Source: UBA4416 sp040389965 (lineage in GTDB: Bacteria; Bacteroidota; Bacteroidia; B-17B0; Aurantibacillaceae). Taken from it: a DNA stretch of 49,277 bases. The stretch's first letter is position 1; each line of letters begins with the position of its first letter. The position numbers and the translations under genes were made by a program. Shown piece after piece: positions 7,805 to 16,063 of the stretch. The notes below the pieces were generated by a model. It searched no databases, had not been told where the DNA came from, and worked only from the letters and a program-made list of their open reading frames with translations. The DNA is taken from positions 1 through 49,277 of the forward strand of contig JAZJZF010000002.1 of NCBI GenBank assembly GCA_040389965.1. Reading direction: 5' to 3'.

Positions 7805-9994
7805 ATGACAACAAGACGAATTTTAGCCCTTCAAGACGTTGTAAAACGTGTGCCTGTTGAGTTTAATAAAACCGACAAACAGGTATCTACCTATTATGGT
7901 TCAAATGTGTTTGGTTTAGATGCCATGCGCGAATTCCTTTCTGAAGAAGCCTTTAACAGCATTCAGAACTCCATGCACCAGGGAACTATTGTAGAGCGTA
8001 AAATGGCAGATCAGGTAGCTTCTTGCATGAAAGCCTGGGCACAAAGCAAAGGCGTCACTCATTTTACACACTGGTTTCAGCCTTTATCGGGAGCTACTGC
8101 CGAAAAACACGATGGTTTTTTTGAGCCTATCGAAGGGGGCAGAGCCATTGAGCGTTTCAGCGGTAACGCGTTGGTACAACAAGAGCCCGATGCGTCTTCT
8201 TTCCCTAACGGAGGAATCCGTAACACCTTTGAAGCCCGCGGTTATACTGCCTGGGACCCAACTTCTCCGGCATTTATCTGGGGAGAGACCTTATGTATCC
8301 CTACCATTTTTATCTCATACACCGGTGAATCGTTAGATTTTAAAACGCCTTTATTAAAATCGTTACATGCTTTAGATAAGGCTGCTACCGATGTTTGCCA
8401 ATACTTTGATAAAAACGTAACCAAAGTGGTTGCTACTTTAGGCTGGGAACAGGAATACTTTTTAGTGGATTCTGCTTTATATAATATCCGTTACGATCTT
8501 CAGCAAACAGGCCGTACCTTATTTGGGCACTCTCCTGCTAAAGGCCAGCAATTAGAAGATCATTACTGGGGCTCTATTCCTGAAAGAGTTTCGGCTTATA
8601 TGCGTGATTTTGAATACGAGTCTCATTTATTAGGCATTCCCGTTCGTACGCGCCATAACGAGGTAGCTCCTGCTCAGTTTGAGTGTGCACCTGTGTTTGA
8701 AGAAACCAATTTAGCAGTTGACCACAATTTATTATTAATGGATGTGATGGAAAAAGTAGCCATTCGCCATAATTTCCGTGTGCTGATGCATGAAAAACCT
8801 TATGCAGGCGTTAACGGAAGCGGTAAACACAATAACTGGAGTTTAGCCACCAACACCGGTAAAAATTTATTATCACCGGGTAAAACCCCCAAAACAAACT
8901 TACAGTTCTTAACCTTTTTCGTAAACACCGTTAAAGCAGTATACGAACACGCTGATTTATTGCGTGCTTCGATTGCCTCTGCCAATAATGACCACCGCCT
9001 TGGTGCTAACGAAGCACCTCCTGCAATTATGTCGGTATTTTTGGGAGAACAATTATCGAAAGTACTCGACGAGCTGGAGAAATCAGTTCATAACGGTAAA
9101 ATGAGTCCGGAAGAAAAAACGGCTTTAAAAATGAACATCGGTCGTATTCCTGATATTTTATTGGATAACACAGACCGTAACAGAACTTCGCCTTTTGCTT
9201 TCACAGGAAATAAATTCGAGTTCAGAGCAGTTGGTTCTTCGGCTAATTGCGGCGGACCAATGACCGTATTAAACGCCATCATGGCTGAACAGCTGGTAAC
9301 TTTCAAAAAAGATGTGGATGCCTTAATGAATAAAAAAGTAGAAAAAGACGAGGCTATTTTCCAGACCTTAAAAAAATACATTATTGAAAGTAAAAAGATC
9401 CGTTTCGAAGGAAACGGCTACGGCGACGCCTGGAAAGCGGAAGCCAAGAAACGTGGCTTAAATAATATTTCTACTACACCGGGCGCTTTGGAAGCAATGA
9501 TTTCTAAAAAATCGCTGGCAATGTACGAATCACAAGGCATTTTAAACCACCGCGAACAGGAAGCCCGTTACGAGATCAGCCTGGAAACCTACACTAAAAA
9601 GATCCAGATCGAGTCGCGCATTATTGCCGATATGGTAAACAACCAGATCATTCCTGCAGCACTTAATTACCAAAAAAATCTGGTAGACAGTGTACGTGGC
9701 ATGAAAGACATTATGACCCCTGCCGAATTTAAAATCGTTGCTAAAAGCCAGCTAGAGCTTATTAAAGAGATCTCTGAGCGTGTAACTTTAATTAAAACAG
9801 AAGCAGACCTGATGACGGAAGAACGTAAAAAAGCAAACAATTTAGATAGTGCTAAAAAACAGGCTCACGCGTATTGCGAGAAAGTAAAACCTTACTTCGA
9901 ATCGATGCGTTATAACGTTGATAAACTTGAAAACATTGTGGATGACAGCACCTGGCCATTGCCTAAATACAGAGAGATGTTGTATTTGAGATAG
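7805..9994 (+). CDS. glnN: Glutamine synthetase type III
   Basis: A 729-residue ATP-dependent ligase that joins ammonia to glutamate to make glutamine, the main ammonia-assimilation step; it acts in the cytoplasm as a large oligomer. Length and sequence are those of GSIII rather than GSI or GSII. The ATG at 7805 gives the usual start MTTRRILALQDVVKRVPVEF; an upstream in-frame TTG-type extension to 7742 would run through the promoter and is rejected. Recognisable blocks are the THWFQPLSGATAEKHD region, GWEQEYFLVD, the RTRHNEVAPAQFE substrate block, GVNGSGKHNNWSL, and DRNRTSPFAFTGNKFEFRA. It is monocistronic, with its own promoter/dyad upstream and a strong hairpin terminator at 10017. Confidence 0.97.
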   Translation: MTTRRILALQDVVKRVPVEFNKTDKQVSTYYGSNVFGLDAMREFLSEEAFNSIQNSMHQGTIVERKMADQVASCMKAWAQSKGVTHFTHWFQPLSGATAEKHDGFFEPIEGGRAIERFSGNALVQQEPDASSFPNGGIRNTFEARGYTAWDPTSPAFIWGETLCIPTIFISYTGESLDFKTPLLKSLHALDKAATDVCQYFDKNVTKVVATLGWEQEYFLVDSALYNIRYDLQQTGRTLFGHSPAKGQQLEDHYWGSIPERVSAYMRDFEYESHLLGIPVRTRHNEVAPAQFECAPVFEETNLAVDHNLLLMDVMEKVAIRHNFRVLMHEKPYAGVNGSGKHNNWSLATNTGKNLLSPGKTPKTNLQFLTFFVNTVKAVYEHADLLRASIASANNDHRLGANEAPPAIMSVFLGEQLSKVLDELEKSVHNGKMSPEEKTALKMNIGRIPDILLDNTDRNRTSPFAFTGNKFEFRAVGSSANCGGPMTVLNAIMAEQLVTFKKDVDALMNKKVEKDEAIFQTLKKYIIESKKIRFEGNGYGDAWKAEAKKRGLNNISTTPGALEAMISKKSLAMYESQGILNHREQEARYEISLETYTKKIQIESRIIADMVNNQIIPAALNYQKNLVDSVRGMKDIMTPAEFKIVAKSQLELIKEISERVTLIKTEADLMTEERKKANNLDSAKKQAHAYCEKVKPYFESMRYNVDKLENIVDDSTWPLPKYREMLYLR

Positions 9995-10016
9995 TATTTC
10001 TCTTCCTTTCATTTAT

Positions 10017-10049
10017 GCAAAACCCCGTTAGGATTTAGCGGGGTTTTGC
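10017..10049 (+). terminator. Rho-independent terminator of glnN
   Basis: An 11-bp perfect stem, GCAAAACCCCG (10017-10027) with CGGGGTTTTGC (10039-10049), and an 11-base loop. It is followed by CGTTTTC and lies 22 bases after the glnN stop. Confidence 0.85.
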
Positions 10050-10220
10050 CGTTTTCATAATCTGTTAAATTGTAGCCTAAAAATTGCTTGCGAGGTTTAG
10101 CATTCCCATTTAATGATGAATTATTACTATTAATTAGACGGATTTGGTTAAAAAGTGGTTTAAAATTTTTGATTTTTTAAAAAAATACATAAATTAGCGA
10201 CTTACAAAGTTTAAATCACT

Positions 10221-12341
10221 ATGAAGAACTTAAAAAAATTAGCACTAACTACTACCGCCGTTATTGCGTTAGCATTTTCGGTAAGCGCGCAGAAGAACTT
10301 TTTAAAAGACGCCGAACTTGCTTATAACAATCATCAATATTTTAACGCCATCGAGCTTTATAAACAAGCTTACGTGAAAGAGAAGAAAGCGGCAGTTAAA
10401 ACAAAGATCTTGTTTAAAACAGGAAGTTCTTACCAGGAAATAAATGACTTAAAAGGTGCTGAAACCTATTATAATAAAGCCATTAAAGCTAAATACCCGG
10501 ATCCTATCGTGTATTTAAAACTAGCAGATGCTTTAAAAGCACAGTCTAAATACGAAGAAGCTATTGTTGAATACAATAACTATAAAAAAGAAATGCCTTC
10601 TGATCCTCGTGCTGATGCCGGCGTAAAATCCTGCGAATTGGCAAAACAGTGGAAAGATGCTAAAAACACGCCTGAAACACGTATCAAAGTAGAAAACATG
10701 GCTTTGATCAATTCTAAGGAAGCTGATTTTAGTCCTGCTTATGCCGATAAAAAATTCAATACTTTAATTTTCACTTCTACACGTCAAGGCGCTACAGGTG
10801 GTATTGATATTACAAACGGTCAAAACCACTCTGATTTATATGAAACTAAATTAGACAAAAACGGAAAATGGAGTACTCCTGTTATTTTAGCAACTACTAT
10901 TGCTTCTAAAATGAACGAAGGTGGTGCATACGTTTCTAAAAAAGGGGATATGATGTTTATGACACGTTGCCCTGAGCAAAAAAATGAAAATTTGAAATGC
11001 CAAATCTATATGTGCAAAAAACAAGGTCCGTCATGGGCTGCACCTGAGTTATTACCATTCAATATCGATTCTTTCCCATTCCGTCACCCGGCATTATCTG
11101 CAGATGGTAACACCTTATATTTCGATGCTAAATTACCCGGTGGTTACGGTGGAACTGATATCTGGTACAGCTCTTTCGATAAAAAAGGGAAAACATGGGG
11201 ACAACCTGTAAACGTTGGTCCTAGCATTAATACAGCAGGTGCTGAAGGTTTCCCTTTCATTTCTGATGATGATAAAACATTATACTTTTCATCAAACACG
11301 CATTTAGGTATGGGTGGTTTGGATATTTTTAAAGCTGAAAAAGATGCAAGCGGTAAATTTACCAAAGCCCCTGAAAATCTTAAATTCCCAATGAACTCTG
11401 CCGGTGATGATTTCGGAATTGTGTTTGAAGGTAAAAAAGTAAAAGGGTATTTCTCCTCAAACCGCGAAGGTGGTAAAGGTGGAGATGATCTTTGGTCATT
11501 TGTATTACCTCCTTTAGTATTTAACTTAAGCGGAACTGTTGTAAGTACTGAAAATAATGAGCCGGTACAAAACGCGTTGATTCACTTAAAAGGTTCAAGC
11601 GGAGATATGTTTGAATTTAAAACCGGTGCTGATGGAAAATACAACTTCAAACTAAAAGAAAATACTTCTTATGAAGTAACTGTTGCTACTGATAAAAACA
11701 CTGTTTCTCAAAGCTTTAAATTAGGTTTCTTAGCTAATAAAGACTTAGGTAAATTAAGTAGTGTAGGCGAAAATGAATCGAAAGATTTTATTAAAGATTT
11801 TGCGTTAACTCCGGTTAAAGCTGAGATCCGTTTCCCTGCTGTATTATACGCCTTAGGTAAAGCTGAATTATTGATCGATCCAACAGGAGCTGATAAAGCA
11901 AATGATACTCACAAACCTTTAAACTCTAAGGATTCCCTGGATTTCTTATACCAAACTTTAGTTGATAACCCTACTATCGTGATTGAGTTACAATCTCACA
12001 CAGATAGCCGTGGTTCTGACGCTGCCAACCAAAAATTATCTGAAGCCCGTGCTAAAACCTGTGTTGATTACTTAATTAACGAAAAGAAAATTCCTGCTGC
12101 CCGTTTAATGTACAAAGGCTGGGGTGAGAAAAAACTATTGGTTAAAGATGACGTGATTGCTAAAGCAAAAACAAAAGAAGAAAAAGATGCTTTACATCAG
12201 AAAAACCGTCGTACAGTATTCCGTATTGTAAACTGGGATTACCAGGATCCTAATGCTCCTAAATCTGATAAACCTATTTACAAACCACAGGTATCAGGTG
12301 AAGAAAATTCGGAATCTATTGAAGATACTGAAACAAAATAA
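10221..12341 (+). CDS. OmpA-family protein with TPR, PD40 propeller and carboxypeptidase-regulatory-like domains
   Basis: A 706-residue exported protein. Signal peptide 1-23 (ends FSVSA before QKN, with no lipobox). TPR-like helices run to about residue 145, WD40-like PD40 beta-propeller repeats cover about 170-425 (for example HPALSADGNTLYF and GFPFISDDDKTLYFSS), and a carboxypeptidase-regulatory-like beta-sandwich covers about 432-520. A C-terminal OmpA peptidoglycan-binding domain has SHTDSRGSDAANQKLSEARA. The same domain order is found in the T9SS component PorE, which anchors the secretion machine to peptidoglycan. However, PorE is a lipoprotein and Bacteroidota carry several paralogues, so assignment to T9SS is tentative. 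It is monocistronic with a terminator at 12359. Confidence 0.88.
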   Translation: MKNLKKLALTTTAVIALAFSVSAQKNFLKDAELAYNNHQYFNAIELYKQAYVKEKKAAVKTKILFKTGSSYQEINDLKGAETYYNKAIKAKYPDPIVYLKLADALKAQSKYEEAIVEYNNYKKEMPSDPRADAGVKSCELAKQWKDAKNTPETRIKVENMALINSKEADFSPAYADKKFNTLIFTSTRQGATGGIDITNGQNHSDLYETKLDKNGKWSTPVILATTIASKMNEGGAYVSKKGDMMFMTRCPEQKNENLKCQIYMCKKQGPSWAAPELLPFNIDSFPFRHPALSADGNTLYFDAKLPGGYGGTDIWYSSFDKKGKTWGQPVNVGPSINTAGAEGFPFISDDDKTLYFSSNTHLGMGGLDIFKAEKDASGKFTKAPENLKFPMNSAGDDFGIVFEGKKVKGYFSSNREGGKGGDDLWSFVLPPLVFNLSGTVVSTENNEPVQNALIHLKGSSGDMFEFKTGADGKYNFKLKENTSYEVTVATDKNTVSQSFKLGFLANKDLGKLSSVGENESKDFIKDFALTPVKAEIRFPAVLYALGKAELLIDPTGADKANDTHKPLNSKDSLDFLYQTLVDNPTIVIELQSHTDSRGSDAANQKLSEARAKTCVDYLINEKKIPAARLMYKGWGEKKLLVKDDVIAKAKTKEEKDALHQKNRRTVFRIVNWDYQDPNAPKSDKPIYKPQVSGEENSESIEDTETK

Positions 12342-12358
12342 ATTTATAAGCCTCTTTG

Positions 12359-12390
12359 AAAAGCCCTTTCCTCACCGGAAGGGCTTTTTT
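12359..12390 (+). terminator. Rho-independent terminator
   Basis: Stem AAAAGCCCTT (12359-12368) pairs with AAGGGCTTTT (12379-12388) around a 10-base loop and runs into a T-tract. It lies 17 bases after the stop of the OmpA-family gene. Confidence 0.88.
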
Positions 12391-12468
12391 GTTTTCATCA
12401 ATTTATGTTAATTGGTAAGAGAATGTATGAGTAAATAATGTAATTTTGTATTACTAAAAACAGAAACC

Positions 12469-12702
12469 GTGCGCGATATTATTTGGACAGTCATACTTGT
12501 TTGGTTAGTATGGAAAATATATGAAGCATTTAAAGGTGTATCTAAAATGCAGACACAACGTGTCAACAACCAACAAAATCAATATACACAACGTAACCAA
12601 CGTAAAGAAGGCGAAGTACGGGTAGAATCTACTAATACATCGCACAAGCCACATTTTAAAGCAGGCGATGGAGAATACGTAGATTATGAAGAAGTAAAAT
12701 AA
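12469..12702 (+). CDS. DUF4834 family small membrane protein
   Basis: A 77-residue protein starting with GTG at 12469. One N-terminal membrane helix (IIWTVILVWLVWKIYEAF) is followed by a polar, glutamine-rich linker (QTQRVNNQQNQYTQRNQR) and the conserved tail KAGDGEYVDYEEVK, characteristic of DUF4834 proteins in Bacteroidota. Function is unknown. Its stop codon overlaps the ATG of the next gene by one base (TAATG), so the two are translationally coupled. A TAATTTTG element at 12441-12448 is a candidate -7 box, but no properly spaced -33 element is visible. Confidence 0.8.
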   Translation: MRDIIWTVILVWLVWKIYEAFKGVSKMQTQRVNNQQNQYTQRNQRKEGEVRVESTNTSHKPHFKAGDGEYVDYEEVK

Positions 12703-13277
12703 TGAAACTACTCAAAGGGTTGATGATCTGTTTGCTTGGTATGGCTCCCGGTGTCATTTCTGCGCAGGAAAATCCTGTCATCCCTCCAGTTCAACCCTTA
12801 AATAACCAGTCGGCTCCAAAAGATTTTGAAACCTTTAAAGACCGGGTATATATTGGCGGAAGCGCTAGCGGGTGGCTTGGCAGTACTACTTACCTTAGCC
12901 TTTCTCCTTTAGTGGGTGTAAGCATCAACAAAAAGTTTTCGGTAGGTGCAGGTGGTACTTATAACTATTACAGCGAAAGCTACGCCGGTCGAAAATATAC
13001 GTCTACCGTATATGGCAGTAACCTGTTTGGGCGTTACATGATCACAGAAAGTTTCTTTGCGCAGGTACAATGGGACAGACTAAGTGTTCCTGATTTTAAC
13101 TCTCCTATTTTAAATGAAAGAACCTGGGTTCATAATTTATTAATTGGTGGCGGCTATAGACAAATGTTTACTGAACGAGCCAGCTTTGTTGCCATGATCT
13201 TTTATAATGCAAATCAAACGCCTTTATCGCCTTACACAAACCCCATTGTGCAAATAGGTTTTAATGTGAATCTTTAA
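12702..13277 (+). CDS. Predicted outer-membrane beta-barrel protein
   Basis: A 191-residue protein with a signal peptide (cleavage near VISA-QENP). It has alternating amphipathic strands rich in Gly, Tyr and Ser (RVYIGGSASGWLGSTTYLSLSPLVGVSINKKFSVGAGGTYNYYSE), and its last segment ends in a hydrophobic pattern (PIVQIGFNVNL), as expected for an outer-membrane barrel of about eight strands. It overlaps the DUF4834 gene by one base. Ligand and role are unknown. Confidence 0.75.
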   Translation: MKLLKGLMICLLGMAPGVISAQENPVIPPVQPLNNQSAPKDFETFKDRVYIGGSASGWLGSTTYLSLSPLVGVSINKKFSVGAGGTYNYYSESYAGRKYTSTVYGSNLFGRYMITESFFAQVQWDRLSVPDFNSPILNERTWVHNLLIGGGYRQMFTERASFVAMIFYNANQTPLSPYTNPIVQIGFNVNL

Positions 13278-13279
13278 GC

Positions 13280-15223
13280 CTATTCCCAAAGAGTCCACTT
13301 TGTAGGATTGTATTCATACTGTTTGAGTTTAAACCGGCGAATAGTGTAAGCCGTATTCTTTTCTTTCCAGATAAAGGTATTTAAAGCCATTTGCTTCCTG
13401 GCCCACACAGGGTTATCCGCACCTACAAAATATTCGAGGTAAGCGGTTTGTATGGCTTTTGTACTATCGTAATAATCGGCAAGCTGCATTGTTTTAAAAA
13501 ACACGGCATCTTTATCTTTCTCTGCAACAGACATGCACAGGCGTTCTTTATCAATATTTGTTTTTTGAACAGTTGAATAAGAAATTTCTGCCAGTACAAA
13601 CTGCCCGAGTTTAAAATCGGTTTTGATTAAAGGCAAATTAAGATTGAAGGGAAACTCATCGTCTTCTTTTTTAATTTCAAAATACATACTGTCATCCTTA
13701 AAAGAAAGTTGTTTGTTACCGTTGATGTAGATATTGATGTCGCTGTTCATCAGTGGGATCTCTTTCAACAGGGAAGCATCGCTGTAATGGCTGTCGTATT
13801 TGGAAAACACCAGCGTGTTCCTGAAATAATCTTCACGATGAAATACCATAAACGGAAAATATTCTTTTACCAGGGCAATGTCATCTACTCCTACCCCGCC
13901 CAACACTATAAAGGGCTGTTTCAGGTTCTTTAAATAGGTTCTCAGTAAATATGGCTTTTGTAGTATGCTGCTGTCTCTTAGAGAAAGGTAATTTAAAACG
14001 GTATGGTATTTCTTTTCATAGAGATACACAAAAAAATCTTCGGTTTTAAAAATGGAAGTAACGTTGTCTTTACCATATTGTTTTTGAAAGTCGAGGGTTG
14101 TTTTTACCTGCGATTCAAAATCCTGGAGATGTACCCTTGTGAATATTTGTTTTTTATAAACAGATTCGAAACAGAGTAAGCCTATAAAGATGATGGTAAT
14201 ACCCTGCACCTGTTTTTTGCTTAAAAATTCCACAAAGGAACTCAGTAAGATAATGAGGCAAAGCCCACAAAACAATAATCCTGAATACTGGAGTACAGGG
14301 CTTTTAAAGACAGAGTACAGATGGATCACCAGATAGTTCCCTGTAAAGATCCAGAACAGGAAAGTTTGCTTTTTGGAGATGGGTCTTAATTTCAATACCG
14401 AGGCTACCATCAGCAGAAGCAGAATCGCAACAATGAGTTTGGCTCCTATGCCACAACCAAAGAGTGCTTTTATGAAATAATAGATCTCTGTATTCCTGGG
14501 AGCTGTTAGCCAGCCACCAGCAGAAGCCCCTAACCCACCAATGGAAAACTGGTAAAGCGTAACAGACAGGTGTGGCAAGTAAAGCAGAACGGCCGCCGCA
14601 GAGCTTATCACAAACCATTTTAAGCGCCCCTTAGGAATATAGTACAATGCCAACAAAACCACAGAAAAAGCGAACAGGCAGTTCATATGATGGTTATAGG
14701 CACATAATACGCATGAGAGAGAAAAGAGGACATAATGTTTTGTGGAAACCTGATCTGAAAACAGAATTTTAAATACGGCATGAAGCAGCAGGAGAGAAAA
14801 CAGCACACCTGTGACGTACATGCGGGCGTAGGAGCTGTAAAGCACAAAGATAAAAGATAAGGACACCACCGTAGTGGCAATTAAGGCCACCTTATTGCTG
14901 AAGAATTCTTTGCAAAAGCGGTAGATGATATAACTATTGAGTATCCCACACAGCAGGAAGGGTAATTTAACAGCTATTTCGTTATAGCCAACCACTTTCA
15001 CCCAATAGAATACAAAAAGTTGTATGAGAGCAGGATGGACGTCACCCACTGTCACACCATAGTTAAGTGCATCGGAAAAACTATAGTAGAATGTGCGGCT
15101 CAGGACACTTAGCTCATCGTGACTAAACTGATATTGGTTAAGAGGTAAGAGCCGGAAGACAATCCCTAAAACAAGGATCAGCAGGATTAACCAGTGTTCT
15201 TTACTATTTTTAAGAATAGTCAT
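13280..15223 (-). CDS. GT39/ArnT-like integral membrane glycosyltransferase
   Basis: A 647-residue protein with about ten predicted membrane helices in the first two thirds and a soluble C-terminal third. The first extracytoplasmic loop carries QFSHDELS (HDE at 35-37), the acidic motif that serves as catalytic base in GT-C enzymes of the PMT/ArnT type, and GDVHPALIQLFVFYW follows. Such enzymes use lipid-linked sugars and modify proteins or lipid glycans on the periplasmic face. The C-terminal region (TAYLEYFVGADNPVWARKQMALNTFIWK) is a predicted beta domain. It is convergent with the beta-barrel gene, with 2 bases between the stops. Substrate is unknown. Confidence 0.82.
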   Translation of the reverse strand: MTILKNSKEHWLILLILVLGIVFRLLPLNQYQFSHDELSVLSRTFYYSFSDALNYGVTVGDVHPALIQLFVFYWVKVVGYNEIAVKLPFLLCGILNSYIIYRFCKEFFSNKVALIATTVVSLSFIFVLYSSYARMYVTGVLFSLLLLHAVFKILFSDQVSTKHYVLFSLSCVLCAYNHHMNCLFAFSVVLLALYYIPKGRLKWFVISSAAAVLLYLPHLSVTLYQFSIGGLGASAGGWLTAPRNTEIYYFIKALFGCGIGAKLIVAILLLLMVASVLKLRPISKKQTFLFWIFTGNYLVIHLYSVFKSPVLQYSGLLFCGLCLIILLSSFVEFLSKKQVQGITIIFIGLLCFESVYKKQIFTRVHLQDFESQVKTTLDFQKQYGKDNVTSIFKTEDFFVYLYEKKYHTVLNYLSLRDSSILQKPYLLRTYLKNLKQPFIVLGGVGVDDIALVKEYFPFMVFHREDYFRNTLVFSKYDSHYSDASLLKEIPLMNSDINIYINGNKQLSFKDDSMYFEIKKEDDEFPFNLNLPLIKTDFKLGQFVLAEISYSTVQKTNIDKERLCMSVAEKDKDAVFFKTMQLADYYDSTKAIQTAYLEYFVGADNPVWARKQMALNTFIWKEKNTAYTIRRFKLKQYEYNPTKWTLWE

Positions 15224-15352
15224 ATATTTTTACCGCTAATTTAAAAATAATTATCATTTTTGCAGTCCCTGCCTACTATTATTGGTAAGCAGAGATTTAC
15301 TCTCGTGTTTGTTCCGGTTGTTACCGGAAAGTATAACAGGCACATTTGGTTT

Positions 15353-15433
15353 GCCCAGGTGTTGGAATGGTATACAAGTACGCTTGAGGTGCGTATGCCG
15401 TAAGGTGTAGGGGTTCGAGTCCCCTTCTGGGTA
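15353..15433 (+). tRNA. tRNA-Leu (anticodon GAG)
   Basis: An 81-base cloverleaf: acceptor GCCCAGG with TCTGGGT (G-U at both ends), D-arm TTG/CAA with the GGTATA loop, anticodon stem TACGC/GCGTA around loop TTGAGGT (anticodon GAG), a long class II variable arm (GCC GTAA GGT), and T-arm AGGGG TTCGAGT CCCCT. The discriminator base is A at 15433 and CCA is not encoded. A terminator follows at 15443. A 7-bp hairpin (TTCCGGT/ACCGGAA, 15312-15329) lies just upstream. A decayed recombinase ends against this gene, so it may be an integration site. Confidence 0.93.
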
Positions 15434-15680
15434 CATCGAGGGAAAGCATCTCAAATATGGGATGCTTTCTTTTTTGACCTTCTTTAGACTCCTTGGTATT
15501 CAAACAAAGTAACTCAACACTTTCTTCTAATTTAGCGGTTCGACATTTTTTATTTTCGAAAATTAGTTTTTCAGGGAAAACCGAACCAATTATTTGCTGT
15601 TTAGTTTCAATATCCGCTACATTATAGCAATACTCTATATTTGAGTAAAACCACCAATGGCTTAATTTATAATTCCAAGG
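15434..15680 (-). pseudogene. Decayed serine recombinase, C-terminal remnant
   Basis: Minus-strand reading from 15680 gives an open frame of about 82 codons with no start codon before the recognisable part. It includes YNVADIETKQQIIGSVFP followed by EKLIFENKKCRTAKLEESVE. This is the C-terminal zone of Bacteroidota site-specific serine recombinases, whose homologues carry IGS(I/V)FPEKL-FE---RT near the end. The catalytic resolvase domain is missing and a stop (15681-15683) closes the frame upstream. The frame then reads on through the terminator and antisense to the tRNA-Leu gene, as recombinases often do where an element is integrated beside a tRNA. The part within the tRNA is not counted as coding. 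Confidence 0.65.
15443..15475 (+). terminator. Terminator of tRNA-Leu
   Basis: Nine-pair stem GAAAGCATC (15442-15450) with GATGCTTTC (15461-15469), a 10-base loop and a TTTTTT tail, 9 bases after the tRNA. Confidence 0.88.
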
Positions 15681-15786
15681 TTATTAAACAGGAATAAATC
15701 TAGGGGCGTTATACTGAAAATGCTTATAAAATAAGCTATTACTAGCTGATAATAAATTTTTTTACATCATAAAGTAGCCATATTAA

Positions 15787-15999
15787 GTTAGTTATAGCAG
15801 TTATAACCTTTGGGGTAATATCATGAAACGTTCAGAATTACGGGATAGTACTTTCATTGAATGGGATGGCAGAACCACAGCGGGCGAAGCTTGCAGCTCA
15901 GGAGTTTATTTCTATGTGTTACGGTACACAGATGCCAAAGGAGATAACCAAAAAAGAACGGTATATTACTTTAATAAAGTAAATTCTTGGTATATTTAA
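15787..15999 (+). pseudogene. Remnant of a T9SS type B sorting (gliding-motility C-terminal) domain
   Basis: After an in-frame stop at 15784-15786, the frame reads YNLWGNIMKRSEL and then STFIEWDGRTTAGEACSSGV and YFYVLRYTDAKG, ending with TAA at 15999. The pattern NRWGN...WDG...GE-C--GVYFYVL-Y-D--G is the core of the C-terminal domain that directs proteins to type IX secretion (type B signal). The rest of the cargo protein is absent and the last 20 residues are diverged, so this is debris. An internal ATG at 15823 could start a 58-codon ORF, but it would lack a signal peptide. Confidence 0.7.
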
Positions 16000-16063
16000 T
16001 ATGCTGAACCCATAAAAATTATGTACAAAATTTTATTCGGGCTTCTTACTCTATTTTTAAAGA

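Noticed and set aside
8242..9381. Long antisense ORFs inside glnN
   Set aside because: They are shadows of a strongly coding, conserved gene; none has an independent start signal or recognisable product.
10144..10171. TTTG ... AATTTTTG as promoter of the OmpA-family gene
   Set aside because: The -7 box has a mismatch at the first base and the spacer is 17 bases, shorter than the usual 19-21.
15312..15329. Hairpin TTCCGGT/ACCGGAA before tRNA-Leu as a terminator
   Set aside because: No T-tract follows on either strand; it may be part of a leader or chance.
15254..15454. Minus-strand ORF across tRNA-Leu
   Set aside because: It is antisense to the tRNA and continues the recombinase remnant frame without independent evidence of coding.
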